A stretch of DNA of 64,000 bases from JANQQN01 sp964519665. Its GTDB lineage: Bacteria; Myxococcota; Kuafuiibacteriia; Kuafuiibacteriales; Kuafuiibacteriaceae. The stretch lies in the NCBI GenBank assembly GCA_964519665.1, contig CAZFIV010000027.1:5878-69877 (forward strand), in the 5' to 3' direction. The notes under the pieces were generated by a model. That model saw only the letters and a program-made list of their open reading frames with translations, was not told the origin of the DNA and did no database searches. A program made the translations under genes and the position numbers. This document shows positions 5,042 through 14,401 of this stretch, one piece after another (position 1 is the stretch's first letter; every line of letters begins with the position of its first letter).

Positions 5042-6175
5042 GTGACGCTGAGATTGATCAGAACGCTCATGGCTGGTCATCCGGATGGAATCTATCGAAG
5101 TGAAAACGATAGACTCCCGGTCGACGAGCCATCTCTCAGGACCGCCGCCGAGCATGACCCCGACTGGCTCGACCGTCTCGTCGAGGTCTCCCGGCGAGCG
5201 CCGGTCCGAAACGGGGCGTTGGCGGGGCTCGCCGTCGCTCTCAAGTGCGGCCACCTCGACGTTCGTCGGCGGGCCTCGATGCTGACCCCCCAGGTGTGTC
5301 GGACGGGTCGCGATCTGCTCAAGTTCGCGGCCGGTCTTCGGCAGCTCGGGGGCTTCGGTCGTCTCACCCGGGCCAGCTTGGCCCGGTGGTACCTTGAAAG
5401 CCCCCTGTCAGAGCTCGTCGACGAACCTGAACCCGTCGCCGGGTGGCGGCATCGCGACGTGCTCCGAATGTGCCACGTCAAGGCCAAGGAACCGGACCGA
5501 AGGGCGCGCATCGGCGGGCTGGTCGGTTCACTGGGCTCATCGCTCGGCGAACCCGACACCGCGTTTAGATGGCCCGCAGGGTCATCCAAGCGGCTGGTGG
5601 CCATCGACGCGTCGTCCGCGCTCGACCGTGGACGGATCCTGGGCGTCCGCCCTCGCGTCATCGCCGCTCGCTGGGGTCTCGCCGCGACGGCGGTCGGCGA
5701 TGAGGTCGTCAGCTTCCGCCGCGACGGCTGGACCGACGCGCACACCGAATGGCGCACCGGGGTGACCGAACTGTCATGGAGTCATCGAACGCCTGAAACG
5801 ACGGCGATCCAAGACCTCGACCCGGAACGAGCGGCCCCCGCCGACCCGGGCTTGGTGATCCGGTACGCGATGATGCGAGGCCTCGATGTCTCGAGCTTCG
5901 TGATCATCTCCGCGCGCGCGCCTTGGACCCGACCGGATCAGCACCGGCGAACCCTCGCCGCGTACCGACGAGCACATCGTGAGGCGTCGAGACCGACGCC
6001 TTCGACGACGGTCGCCGGTGCGTCCCTGGTGGTGGTCGGCCTCAAGTCTGGAGGCGTGAGTCTCAATGACGCTAACGACCCCATCTCCTGGGGTGTCGAG
6101 GGCTTTGGTCCCGAAACGCCCGAGATGGTGGCCTACCTGGCCAACGAGAGGACTGATGCTATTCTTCGAATTTAA
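5042..6175 (+). CDS. rsr: Ro60/Rsr-like TROVE domain protein, compact form
   Basis: GTG 5042 has a good GGAGG Shine-Dalgarno. The 377-residue protein has a TROVE HEAT-repeat region: LAGLAVALKCGH, then VCRTGRDLLKFAAGL, LARWYLESPLSELV and GWRHRDVLRMCHVKA, the signature block of Ro60/Rsr. A C-terminal von Willebrand A-like domain follows from about residue 185 (VAIDASSAL, FVIISARAPW, LVVVGLKSGG, DPNDP-like NDANDPISW). Ro60 forms a ring that binds misfolded small RNAs and Y RNAs; bacterial Rsr works with exonucleases in RNA decay. It is shorter than the usual 500-540 residues, mainly at the N-terminus. The MIDAS motif DxSxS reads DASSA, losing the last Ser. It is last before a strong terminator. 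Confidence 0.88.
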   Translation: MTLRLIRTLMAGHPDGIYRSENDRLPVDEPSLRTAAEHDPDWLDRLVEVSRRAPVRNGALAGLAVALKCGHLDVRRRASMLTPQVCRTGRDLLKFAAGLRQLGGFGRLTRASLARWYLESPLSELVDEPEPVAGWRHRDVLRMCHVKAKEPDRRARIGGLVGSLGSSLGEPDTAFRWPAGSSKRLVAIDASSALDRGRILGVRPRVIAARWGLAATAVGDEVVSFRRDGWTDAHTEWRTGVTELSWSHRTPETTAIQDLDPERAAPADPGLVIRYAMMRGLDVSSFVIISARAPWTRPDQHRRTLAAYRRAHREASRPTPSTTVAGASLVVVGLKSGGVSLNDANDPISWGVEGFGPETPEMVAYLANERTDAILRI

Positions 6176-6192
6176 AGCTCTGATCGGTGACG

Positions 6193-6236
6193 GCCTGCCG
6201 ATGCTCCACTTCGGAGCACTCGGCGGGCCTTTTTTT
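6193..6236 (+). terminator. Strong intrinsic terminator of the tRNA/HNH/Ro60 unit
   Basis: GCCTGCCGA plus TGCTCC pairs with GGAGCA plus TCGGCGGGC across a 5-nt loop, with one bulged C and one G-U. It is followed at once by C and seven T residues. It begins 17 bases after the Ro60 stop codon. Confidence 0.88.
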
Positions 6237-6304
6237 CGTTGTGACGAAGACCAGCCCGACCCGAGCTGTAGTTCAAGCCCGACTCGGACGAGCTATTTGA
6301 CGAA

Positions 6305-7468
6305 GTGGCCGAAACCAGCGAGCTGACAATCGGTATCGATCTCGGCAACTCGTTCTCGACCGTCGCCGCCCATATCGAGGGCAAGACGTATTTCGTCCGC
6401 GACAACCGAGGAGAGGCGTGCATTCCCAGCGTCGTCTATTTTCCATCGGCTGGAATGCCGACCGTGGGATCCTATGCGGTCCGAATGCGGCAACACGAGC
6501 CTGCGTCGACGGTGTCGGGCATCAAGAGGGTATTGGGGCGAAGGTACGATAGCTCCGAAGTCAAGGTCATGCAGGCCAGCTCCGCGGTGAAGATTCGTCG
6601 CGCCCCGAAAGGGACGCCCGTGCTCGAAACCCGGGCCGGCGACCATACGCCCACCCAGGTCGCGGGATACATCTTTCGCCACCTCCGAGACCTCGCGGAG
6701 GCCCGCTTCCGGAGAACCGTCCGCAAGGTGGTATTGACCCTGCCGGCATCGGCCACCCCCGATGTAGAGCACGCCACCGTAGAAGCGGCTCGCCTGGCGG
6801 GCCTCGATGTGCTGCGAACGATCACCGAACCCCACGCCGCGGCCCTTGCATCGGGGCTGACCAGGAAGAACGTGTATCAGAAGCTCCTGGTCTACGACTT
6901 CGGGGGCGGTACCTTCGACGTAACGGCCCTGGACCAATCGGAAGGTCGATTGGAGCCCCTCGCGATCGGCGGAGACGGCTGTCTGGGCGGAGACGACCTC
7001 GACCACCTGCTGGCCGAGATCGCGGCCCGGCACGTCTGGAGCACCACCAAGGTCGAGCTGTCCAAGGATCGCGAGCGCTGGGACCGCCTCATCCGGGAAG
7101 CCGAAAACACCAAGCGCGCCCTCTCGGTGCGCGACGTGGCGCCCCTGCGCCTCAAGGGCGCCTTCTATCGGCGGGGGCGCGAGCGAGACCTCGAGATGAT
7201 GATCCATCGAAAGGATGCCGAGGTCCGGTGGGAGGCCCTCATCAGACGGTCGCTGTCGGTCACCGCGCGTACCATGGTGGTGGCGGGCCTCAAGCCGAAA
7301 GACCTCGGTACGACTCTGCTCATCGGGGGGACGACGCTGGTCCCCAGCATCGCGGGCGCCGTCAAGAGGCTCATGGGTGAATCGGTGACCGCTCACAGCA
7401 ATCCGCAGACCGCCGTCGCCGAAGGCGCCGCGATCGCCGCCGCTCGCACCCTCTCCCGAGCGGCGTAG
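6305..7468 (+). CDS. Hsp70-like protein with only the nucleotide-binding domain
   Basis: A 387-residue DnaK-type ATPase. Phosphate 1 motif IGIDLGNSFSTV is at the N-terminus, phosphate 2 VYDFGGGTFDVTALD near residue 200, a connect/adenosine segment EPHAAALASG and IGGTTLVPSI near residue 345. It stops at the end of the nucleotide-binding domain: the substrate-binding beta domain and lid are absent (DnaK has about 640 residues), so it probably acts through a partner rather than holding peptides itself. GTG 6305 is taken as the start; the ribosome site is weak. It follows the array terminator by about 70 bases, so it probably has its own promoter. A full DnaJ gene lies far away at 25-26 kb. Confidence 0.88.
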   Translation: MAETSELTIGIDLGNSFSTVAAHIEGKTYFVRDNRGEACIPSVVYFPSAGMPTVGSYAVRMRQHEPASTVSGIKRVLGRRYDSSEVKVMQASSAVKIRRAPKGTPVLETRAGDHTPTQVAGYIFRHLRDLAEARFRRTVRKVVLTLPASATPDVEHATVEAARLAGLDVLRTITEPHAAALASGLTRKNVYQKLLVYDFGGGTFDVTALDQSEGRLEPLAIGGDGCLGGDDLDHLLAEIAARHVWSTTKVELSKDRERWDRLIREAENTKRALSVRDVAPLRLKGAFYRRGRERDLEMMIHRKDAEVRWEALIRRSLSVTARTMVVAGLKPKDLGTTLLIGGTTLVPSIAGAVKRLMGESVTAHSNPQTAVAEGAAIAAARTLSRAA

Positions 7469-7527
7469 TGGGCTCCCCGGCCGCCCACCGGCGCGCCCGC
7501 CGGGCCGAGATTCTTGCCGGAGCACGT

Positions 7528-7971
7528 CTAGCGCAGGAGCTCTTTCGCGAGATGGCGGCCGAGGCGGGGCCATCCCTCGGCGAGCAGCTCTTGGCCGCCG
7601 GGGCTCTCGAGCAAGTCGTAGGCTTCGCCGCTCGCATAGCCACTCGCGAGATCGAGTCGGGTGCCGATAGCGACCCAATACCCCTCCTCGCCTCGACGCC
7701 ACGTGGGCGCCCGGAACCGCTTCGTCTTCTTCGACTTCTTCTCCAGGCAGGTGAGGAGTTGAGCCTCCGACCACTCCGGCTTTTGGTCGCGAAGGGCCTG
7801 CCACGTAAACCACTGAATGTCGGCGAGAAGTCGGGCCTCCCGGAGCCCATTCTCGAGGCGACGGTACGCCTCATTCGCATCGAGGATCCGTAGTTTCGCG
7901 TAGGTGGGGCCCAAGAGCTCGGCGGTGTACACCCGGGTCAGCAGGGCCAAGAAATCGACCGGCAGCTGCAT
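7528..7971 (-). CDS. Hypothetical protein
   Basis: A 147-residue protein of no family I recognise. It begins MQLPVDFLALL, followed by a helical N-terminal half (YAKLRILDANEAYRRLENGLREARLL) and a KKSKKTKRF basic patch; the C-terminal half contains WVAIGTRLDLASGYAS. No signal peptide or membrane segment is visible. The frame is open much further upstream, but that part overlaps the anti-sigma gene and is arginine-rich, so ATG 7971 is the credible start. It lies 14 bases after the putative anti-sigma gene on the same strand and converges with the Hsp70 gene. Confidence 0.55.
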   Translation of the reverse strand: MQLPVDFLALLTRVYTAELLGPTYAKLRILDANEAYRRLENGLREARLLADIQWFTWQALRDQKPEWSEAQLLTCLEKKSKKTKRFRAPTWRRGEEGYWVAIGTRLDLASGYASGEAYDLLESPGGQELLAEGWPRLGRHLAKELLR

Positions 7972-7985
7972 CCTACGGCTATACC

Positions 7986-8570
7986 TCAGAAGCGGATCGA
8001 GACCGGCACTTGATCGCGCTCGTCGACGGCCGGTGCATCGATGCGAACCTCTACCGGGGCCACCGGCGAAGCACCACGCAAACTGGCGCTCGGCGCCAGC
8101 GCGGTGGATTCCATGGCGTCCGGCCACAAGAACACCAATAAGCCAGCCGTCGCCGCCAGCCCCCAAGCGCCCCAGGGCCATACCCGCAGACTCCGGGACG
8201 GCGCGGGTGGATTGTCCGATGTCCACCCACCGGCGTTCTCGCCGGCGACCGAACGAACGACACGAACCAGCCTCCCCAGGGCGACCGCCGATCCGATCCG
8301 GTCTACCCAACCCGTCGGGTTGGCCGACGCGCCGCCTTCGGGCGCCGTGGGCGGCCGCGTGTGCTGCAGGATATTTTGGGCCCACCGGTCGACCGGGACC
8401 GGTGGATTCGTGGGTCCGAGCGCACTCATCGCCGCCTTCGTCCGCCGCCACGCATCGCGCGACCGACGAAGGTCGGGATTCGTCCATTCGCTTCGGTCGA
8501 GCTCGACGCCCTCCGAAGCCGTGCACTCGCCATCGAGTTCTTTGTGAAGGAGTGACTCTGGACGGTTCAT
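7986..8570 (-). CDS. Putative anti-sigma factor, single-pass membrane protein
   Basis: A protein of about 194 residues encoded directly after an ECF sigma factor. The N-terminal cytoplasmic part starts NRPESLLHKELDGE, typical of anti-sigma domains that open with a short helix, but I see no HxxxCxxC zinc motif. One membrane segment (WGAWGLAATAGLLVFLW) lies near residue 145, followed by a short periplasmic tail of about 50 residues. I chose ATG 8570 because GAGGT lies 5 bases upstream; an upstream ATG at 8582 overlaps the sigma stop codon as ATGA, so coupling is possible either way. The role rests on position and topology. Confidence 0.62.
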   Translation of the reverse strand: MNRPESLLHKELDGECTASEGVELDRSEWTNPDLRRSRDAWRRTKAAMSALGPTNPPVPVDRWAQNILQHTRPPTAPEGGASANPTGWVDRIGSAVALGRLVRVVRSVAGENAGGWTSDNPPAPSRSLRVWPWGAWGLAATAGLLVFLWPDAMESTALAPSASLRGASPVAPVEVRIDAPAVDERDQVPVSIRF

Positions 8571-8578
8571 GGGGCACC

Positions 8579-9199
8579 TCATGACTCCGAGAACCAGGGC
8601 TCGAGATGCTTGCGCATCTGCTCCCGAGCCCGCTGCAGATCTTTTCGAATCGCTACGTCGGACTTGTGAAAGACCTCCGACAATTCTGCTACCGAGAAAC
8701 TTGTAAAATAGCGAAGCACCAAGAGCTCTCGAAAGTACGGCTTCACTTTCCCGAGCGCTTCCTTCACGCGGTCGGCATCTTCATTGGCTTCGACATGCTC
8801 GTGGGGACCGGGACCGGGGGCCTCCGCGAGATCCGGCCACACGTCGGTCAGCGTCTCTCGTCGGTGCCGGCGACGATGGTCGATCGCGACTCGAAGCGCG
8901 ATCCGTACCAACCACGGAAACAAACTGGCTTCCTCTCGAAGTTGGTTCCCCTGCCGTAGCGCACGGATGAAAGCCTCTTGAACGATGTCATCGTCGAGTC
9001 CGAGGTCGGCGTGGGTTGCCCGAACGACGGCCAGTAGGCGTCCTCCGTATCGAGACAGCAGCTCTTTGCAAGCGGCTTCCTCACCCTGACCCGCCAGTTC
9101 GAGCAGCTCTCGATCTCCGAGCGCTTGGACTTGGAGGGTACTGCGAGACTTCGTCTCGCTCGCCACGCCCCACCGACCCATCAGCCACGCTTGCGCCAT
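8579..9199 (-). CDS. ECF-type RNA polymerase sigma factor
   Basis: A 206-residue extracytoplasmic-function sigma factor. Region 2 spans about residues 45-115, with LLSRYGGRLLAVV, DDIVQEAFIRAL and FPWLVRIALRVAIDHRRR. Region 4 spans about 145-200, with FRELLVLRYFTSFSVAEL and the HTH helix SDVAIRKDLQRAREQM. Regions 1.1 and 3 are absent, as expected. The putative anti-sigma gene follows immediately and two envelope protein genes precede it, so it probably controls an envelope response and may autoregulate this cluster. An internal ATG six codons in is an alternative start. Confidence 0.9.
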   Translation of the reverse strand: MAQAWLMGRWGVASETKSRSTLQVQALGDRELLELAGQGEEAACKELLSRYGGRLLAVVRATHADLGLDDDIVQEAFIRALRQGNQLREEASLFPWLVRIALRVAIDHRRRHRRETLTDVWPDLAEAPGPGPHEHVEANEDADRVKEALGKVKPYFRELLVLRYFTSFSVAELSEVFHKSDVAIRKDLQRAREQMRKHLEPWFSES

Positions 9200-9208
9200 G
9201 GCTCGACT

Positions 9209-10273
9209 CTAAAACCGGAGCCCCACGAACGCCGACGAGATGAAGCGCTTCTCGTTGAAGCGATCTTCGACGTCGACCGACTCGGCTCCGCGATCTCCCT
9301 CTTCGTCTTCGACGATCTGATAGCGAAGCATCTCGTACGGGTACCAGCTAAAGTCGAAGCCAAAAAAGAAACGCCGCCAGTGGTAGTTGAACCCGATTCC
9401 CACCTTCAGCAACACCGACCCCCCTTGGGCGTTCGGAGCGTCTCGGAGATCGATGTTGTAGCCGAAATGGCCAACGCCGAGCGAAGGAAACACGTCCAAG
9501 CGGCTCTTTCGGAACATATGCCAACTAAACCCAAGGTCGACCATGTGGGCAAAGCCGTGATTGACGCTGTTGGGGTCGATATCCCCGAGGCCCCACTCGT
9601 CGCCAGACAGGACCGTCCGGTCATCTTCGTCTTGCACTTCTTGTTGACTGAACCCGGTGCCGCGCAGGTTGAGCTGCAGGCCGACCCGAGACGTCAGCAG
9701 CCCCTCGAGACGAAGGCCGCCCATTCCGCCGGCGCTGCCCCAGCCGCCGCTCACCGATAGGAGGACGTCTCCCTCCTGGATGTGATTGGGGACTCCCCAC
9801 CACCAGCCGAGCCGGCCGTCGGCCTCCACCGAGCAGTTGCAGTCGTCGGCCGGCATCACCGCCGGCGCCGCCGGCGCCTCGGCGACGGCGGCCGCTTCGG
9901 GGGCCGGGGCGGGTTTTTCGGGTTCCGCGGCCGGCGCGGTGTTCTTCTCGTCTCGTCCCTGAACGATGACGTTGACGACCTGAGTGCTCGTGTTTTCGTT
10001 GGCGCCGTCGGTCGACTTGGGCGGCTTCACCGTTCGGACTCGAACGCCGCTCTCTTGACCGTCCAGCTCCTCAAACATTCCCGCCGACCGATCCGATGCC
10101 GCCCCGGTCTTCGAGCGTGCAGACCGGCCGGACTCAGTGCTTTCATCGAAAAAGTCGCCCTCATCGTCGCCGTCGACGATGACTTCGACCTTGACCGGCG
10201 GCGGGGATGCAACGGCCGCGGTCGGAAGGACCGCGCCGGAGCAAGCGAGCGTTATGAGAATGCGGGCGTTCAT
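9209..10273 (-). CDS. Outer-membrane beta-barrel protein with a disordered periplasmic N-terminal region
   Basis: A 354-residue protein with a clear signal peptide (hydrophobic core to the VASPPP region, cleavage near residue 22). An acidic/serine-rich then Pro-Ala-Glu-rich linker of about 110 residues follows, including a CNC pair. From about residue 155 aromatic-alternating strands dominate (WWWGVPNH, VGLQLNLRGTGF, MVDLGFSWHMF, VGIGFNYHWRRFFFGF) and the chain ends in FVGLRF, a terminal Phe typical of BAM-assembled barrels. About eight strands are plausible. Its ATG overlaps the stop of the preceding gene as ATGA, so the two are translationally coupled. Function unknown. Confidence 0.72.
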   Translation of the reverse strand: MNARILITLACSGAVLPTAAVASPPPVKVEVIVDGDDEGDFFDESTESGRSARSKTGAASDRSAGMFEELDGQESGVRVRTVKPPKSTDGANENTSTQVVNVIVQGRDEKNTAPAAEPEKPAPAPEAAAVAEAPAAPAVMPADDCNCSVEADGRLGWWWGVPNHIQEGDVLLSVSGGWGSAGGMGGLRLEGLLTSRVGLQLNLRGTGFSQQEVQDEDDRTVLSGDEWGLGDIDPNSVNHGFAHMVDLGFSWHMFRKSRLDVFPSLGVGHFGYNIDLRDAPNAQGGSVLLKVGIGFNYHWRRFFFGFDFSWYPYEMLRYQIVEDEEGDRGAESVDVEDRFNEKRFISSAFVGLRF

Positions 10274-11250
10274 GGTTGGACTCCTCGCGACAGCGCGGAA
10301 TGATCAGTCAAATTCTGTTTTAGGGAACGCAAGACTCGTCCAGAGAATTGCACCTGTTGAAGAAGAGTTGCGTCACGGTCAGCGAGCCGCGTCTCAACGG
10401 CCAGCAACCAGGTCGACCGCTGCCACATCATGCAATATCGATTGCGCCACTTGAAAAACCAATGGGTGCCGGCACCGAGCCCCGTCTTGGCGGATAACCG
10501 GATCTGATTCCGCTGGGCCGCCGCTTCGATCTGGTTCCAGAGTGCTTCCGCACTCGCTTCATCCTGAAGATGAACCGCCGACACCAGGACCGTCCCCGCG
10601 GGACCGCGGTAGCCCCGCTGAAACGCACCGCGGACTTTCCCACTGATGAACGTCAGATGGGCCACGCCCCCGAAGGTGAGCTCTTCGGGCTGGTCGAGCG
10701 CCCTTCGCAGCTCCAGGCCGAGACCCGGATGCCACTCGTCGAGGCCCGAGAGCGTGAGCTGCGGCTCGGGAACGAATCGGTCGAAGGGAAGCACCCGCTT
10801 CATGAGCTCGAGCGAAGCCGTCGACCCGTGGGTCCGCTTCAGGCTCAAGGTGGTGGAGCCTTCCTCGAGCTCGAGCTCGTCGCCAAGGCGCAACCGCTCG
10901 GCGCCGGGGCCGACATAGACGGAGCCATTCAAGGCGATGAGCGGGGGAAGAACGGCGCCCGGCTCGACCACCAAGCGGCCTCGGTGCAGGGTCACCGATC
11001 CTAACACGACGGACCGGCGGTGGAGGGTGACCTCGGAGTCGACCGCGTAGATATGCCCACGCACGACCCCCTCGACGCTTAGCCGGCTGTCGACGGCGAC
11101 CACATCGCCGACGGCCCGGTCGATGTCGACCGCCGCCGTACTACCGACGGTTCGAAGATGGTCGACCTCTGCCGCGACCGCGCTGCGGTCGGCCACCAGT
11201 AGAACGACGCCCACCAGCAAGAGGTTTCGCGTTACCGCCATTGCCCCCAC
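10270..11250 (-). CDS. Exported protein with a polymer-forming (bactofilin-like) repeat region
   Basis: A 326-residue protein with a signal peptide (LLLVGVVLLVADRSAVA). From about residue 35 to 125 short beta-helix-like repeats read AVGDVVAVDSRLSV, VVRGHIYAVDSEV, VVLGSVTLHRGRL and PLIALNGSVYVG, resembling polymer-forming/bactofilin-type right-handed coils. The remaining 200 residues show no motif I know. The ATG at 11250 and one three codons later are both possible. It is the first gene of the minus-strand cluster that includes the barrel protein and probably the ECF sigma/anti-sigma pair. Confidence 0.6.
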   Translation of the reverse strand: MGAMAVTRNLLLVGVVLLVADRSAVAAEVDHLRTVGSTAAVDIDRAVGDVVAVDSRLSVEGVVRGHIYAVDSEVTLHRRSVVLGSVTLHRGRLVVEPGAVLPPLIALNGSVYVGPGAERLRLGDELELEEGSTTLSLKRTHGSTASLELMKRVLPFDRFVPEPQLTLSGLDEWHPGLGLELRRALDQPEELTFGGVAHLTFISGKVRGAFQRGYRGPAGTVLVSAVHLQDEASAEALWNQIEAAAQRNQIRLSAKTGLGAGTHWFFKWRNRYCMMWQRSTWLLAVETRLADRDATLLQQVQFSGRVLRSLKQNLTDHSALSRGVQP

Positions 11251-11334
11251 AGACGGTTGTCGTCCCCGGGACGTGACGCGTCGAGCGCTTGCGGGCCGTC
11301 ACTTTTAACAGTTCGAGGTAGGTCGGACGATGCC

Positions 11335-12753
<1,419 letters not shown>

Positions 12754-12762
12754 CGCTTCGTC

Positions 12763-13116
12763 TCACTTCTTCTTTTGCTGGAACATGCCCAGCATGCGGT
12801 GGGTGACCATGAAGCCGCCGACCACGTTGATCGTCGCGAACACGACGGCGATGAAGCCGATCCAGTCGGTCATCAGATAGTCGGCGCCTTGAACGCCGGC
12901 CAGGATGAGCGCACCCGCCACCGTGATCCCCGAGATCGCGTTCGAGCCCGACATCAACGGCGTGTGAAGCGTTGGCGGTACTTTGGTGATGATTTCGAAG
13001 CCGACAAAGACGGCCAAGACGAAGACCGTGATGCCGATGACCAGCATCTGGGCTTCGTTGGCCGCTTGGGCGGCCTCGCTGGCCGCATTCGCGGCCTGGG
13101 TCGCTGCCTCGTTCAT
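12763..13116 (-). CDS. pntAB: NAD(P) transhydrogenase subunit alpha part 2
   Basis: A 117-residue membrane subunit with about three to four helices (MLVIGITVFVLAVFVG, ISGITVAGALILAG, GFIAVVFATINVVGGFMVTHRMLGMF), matching the separate alpha-2 polypeptide of Rhodospirillum-type transhydrogenases. An alanine-rich N-terminal tail (NEAATQAANAASEAAQAA) precedes the first helix. It overlaps the upstream alpha-1 gene by ATGA at 13113-13116, implying translational coupling and 1:1 synthesis. Confidence 0.93.
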   Translation of the reverse strand: MNEAATQAANAASEAAQAANEAQMLVIGITVFVLAVFVGFEIITKVPPTLHTPLMSGSNAISGITVAGALILAGVQGADYLMTDWIGFIAVVFATINVVGGFMVTHRMLGMFQQKKK

Positions 13117-14306
13117 GCCGTCACCTCCTTTTCGGCCGGCTGCTCGAGCGCCGGCAACTCCAACACCTCGCGGACGCGCGGATGCACGATCGCTTTGTCT
13201 TTGGTCATCACGACCCCCTGGGTGATCTCGTCGCTCATGTCGAACTGGAGCTCACCTTCCTTGGTCAGGAGGTGCTGAAGGAGAGTGACGACGTTCTTTC
13301 CGTACATCTGGCTCGCGTGAAAGGGGGCTCCGGCCACGATGTTGGTGGGCCCCAGGATCGTGACGCCGTGCTCGACGACCACTTCGTCGGCTTTGGTGAG
13401 TTCGCAGTTGCCGCCTCGCTCCGCCGCCAGGTCTACGATGACCGAACCGGGAGCCATCTGTTCGACCATCTCGGCGGTCACGAGGACGGGCGACTTCTTA
13501 CCCGGAATCGCTGCGGTCGTGATGACCACATCGCTGTCCTTGACCACCTCGGTCATGAGTTCTCGCTGCTTGCGATAGAAATCTTCACCGAGCGCCTTCG
13601 CGTAACCGCCCTTGTCTTCCGCTTCGCCGGCGTCGACCTCGAGCTCGACGAATTTAGCGCCCACCGAAATGACCTGGTCTTTTACGGCCGAGCGGACGTC
13701 GTACGCCCGCACGACGGCGCCCAGGCGCTTGGCCGTCGCACATGCCTGCAGACCCGCCACTCCCGCGCCGATGACGAAAGCCTTCGCCGCCGACAACGTA
13801 CCCGCGGCGGTCATCATCATCGGGAACAACCGGGGAAGATGGTTGGCCGCCAGCAAGACGGCCCGATAGCCGGCGATCGTGGCCATCGAAGACAGGGCAT
13901 CCATGCTCTGCGCGCGCGTGATGCGGGGAATGAGCTCCATTCCGATGAGCAGCACGCCTTTGGCCGCAAGCTGGCCAGCCGCTTCCGATTTCGAGAGCGG
14001 GTCCGACAGCCCCAGCACGACTTGCCCGTCGCGAACCAAGTCGAGGTCGCTCTGCCCCGCATTGGTATTGGCACCGAGCGTCCGGACTTGCGTGACCACA
14101 TCGGCCGCCTCGAACACTTCTTTGCGGGTCGCCAAGATCTTTGCGCCGACGGCTTCGAACGCGGCGTCCGGATAACCCGCCGCCTCCCCGGCGCCCGCCT
14201 CGACGACGATCTCGACCTTGGCGGTGGTCAGTGGTTTCAGAACAGATGGAACCAACGCCACGCGGGTCTCGCCCGGGTAGGTTTCCTTCGGAACTCCTAT
14301 GATCAT
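13113..14306 (-). CDS. pntAA: NAD(P) transhydrogenase subunit alpha part 1 (NAD-binding)
   Basis: The 397-residue soluble domain I binds NAD(H). It starts MIIGVPKETYPGETRVALVPS at ATG 14306; the open frame extends 33 codons further, but that is not family-like. The Rossmann motif is VIGAGVAGLQACATAKRLGA, with alanine-dehydrogenase-like segments AAIPGKKSPVLV and VDLAAERGGNCE. The split into pntAA, pntAB and pntB matches the three-subunit type rather than the two-subunit E. coli enzyme. It is the first gene of the operon. Confidence 0.95.
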   Translation of the reverse strand: MIIGVPKETYPGETRVALVPSVLKPLTTAKVEIVVEAGAGEAAGYPDAAFEAVGAKILATRKEVFEAADVVTQVRTLGANTNAGQSDLDLVRDGQVVLGLSDPLSKSEAAGQLAAKGVLLIGMELIPRITRAQSMDALSSMATIAGYRAVLLAANHLPRLFPMMMTAAGTLSAAKAFVIGAGVAGLQACATAKRLGAVVRAYDVRSAVKDQVISVGAKFVELEVDAGEAEDKGGYAKALGEDFYRKQRELMTEVVKDSDVVITTAAIPGKKSPVLVTAEMVEQMAPGSVIVDLAAERGGNCELTKADEVVVEHGVTILGPTNIVAGAPFHASQMYGKNVVTLLQHLLTKEGELQFDMSDEITQGVVMTKDKAIVHPRVREVLELPALEQPAEKEVTA

Positions 14307-14401
14307 GCAGCTACACCCATAGCGGGGGTTCGTTAGCCCAGGCCACACCCTGCGTCCAGCAAACGACGAACGACGGCGTTCGCATTGAGGTATGCGGTTG
14401 C

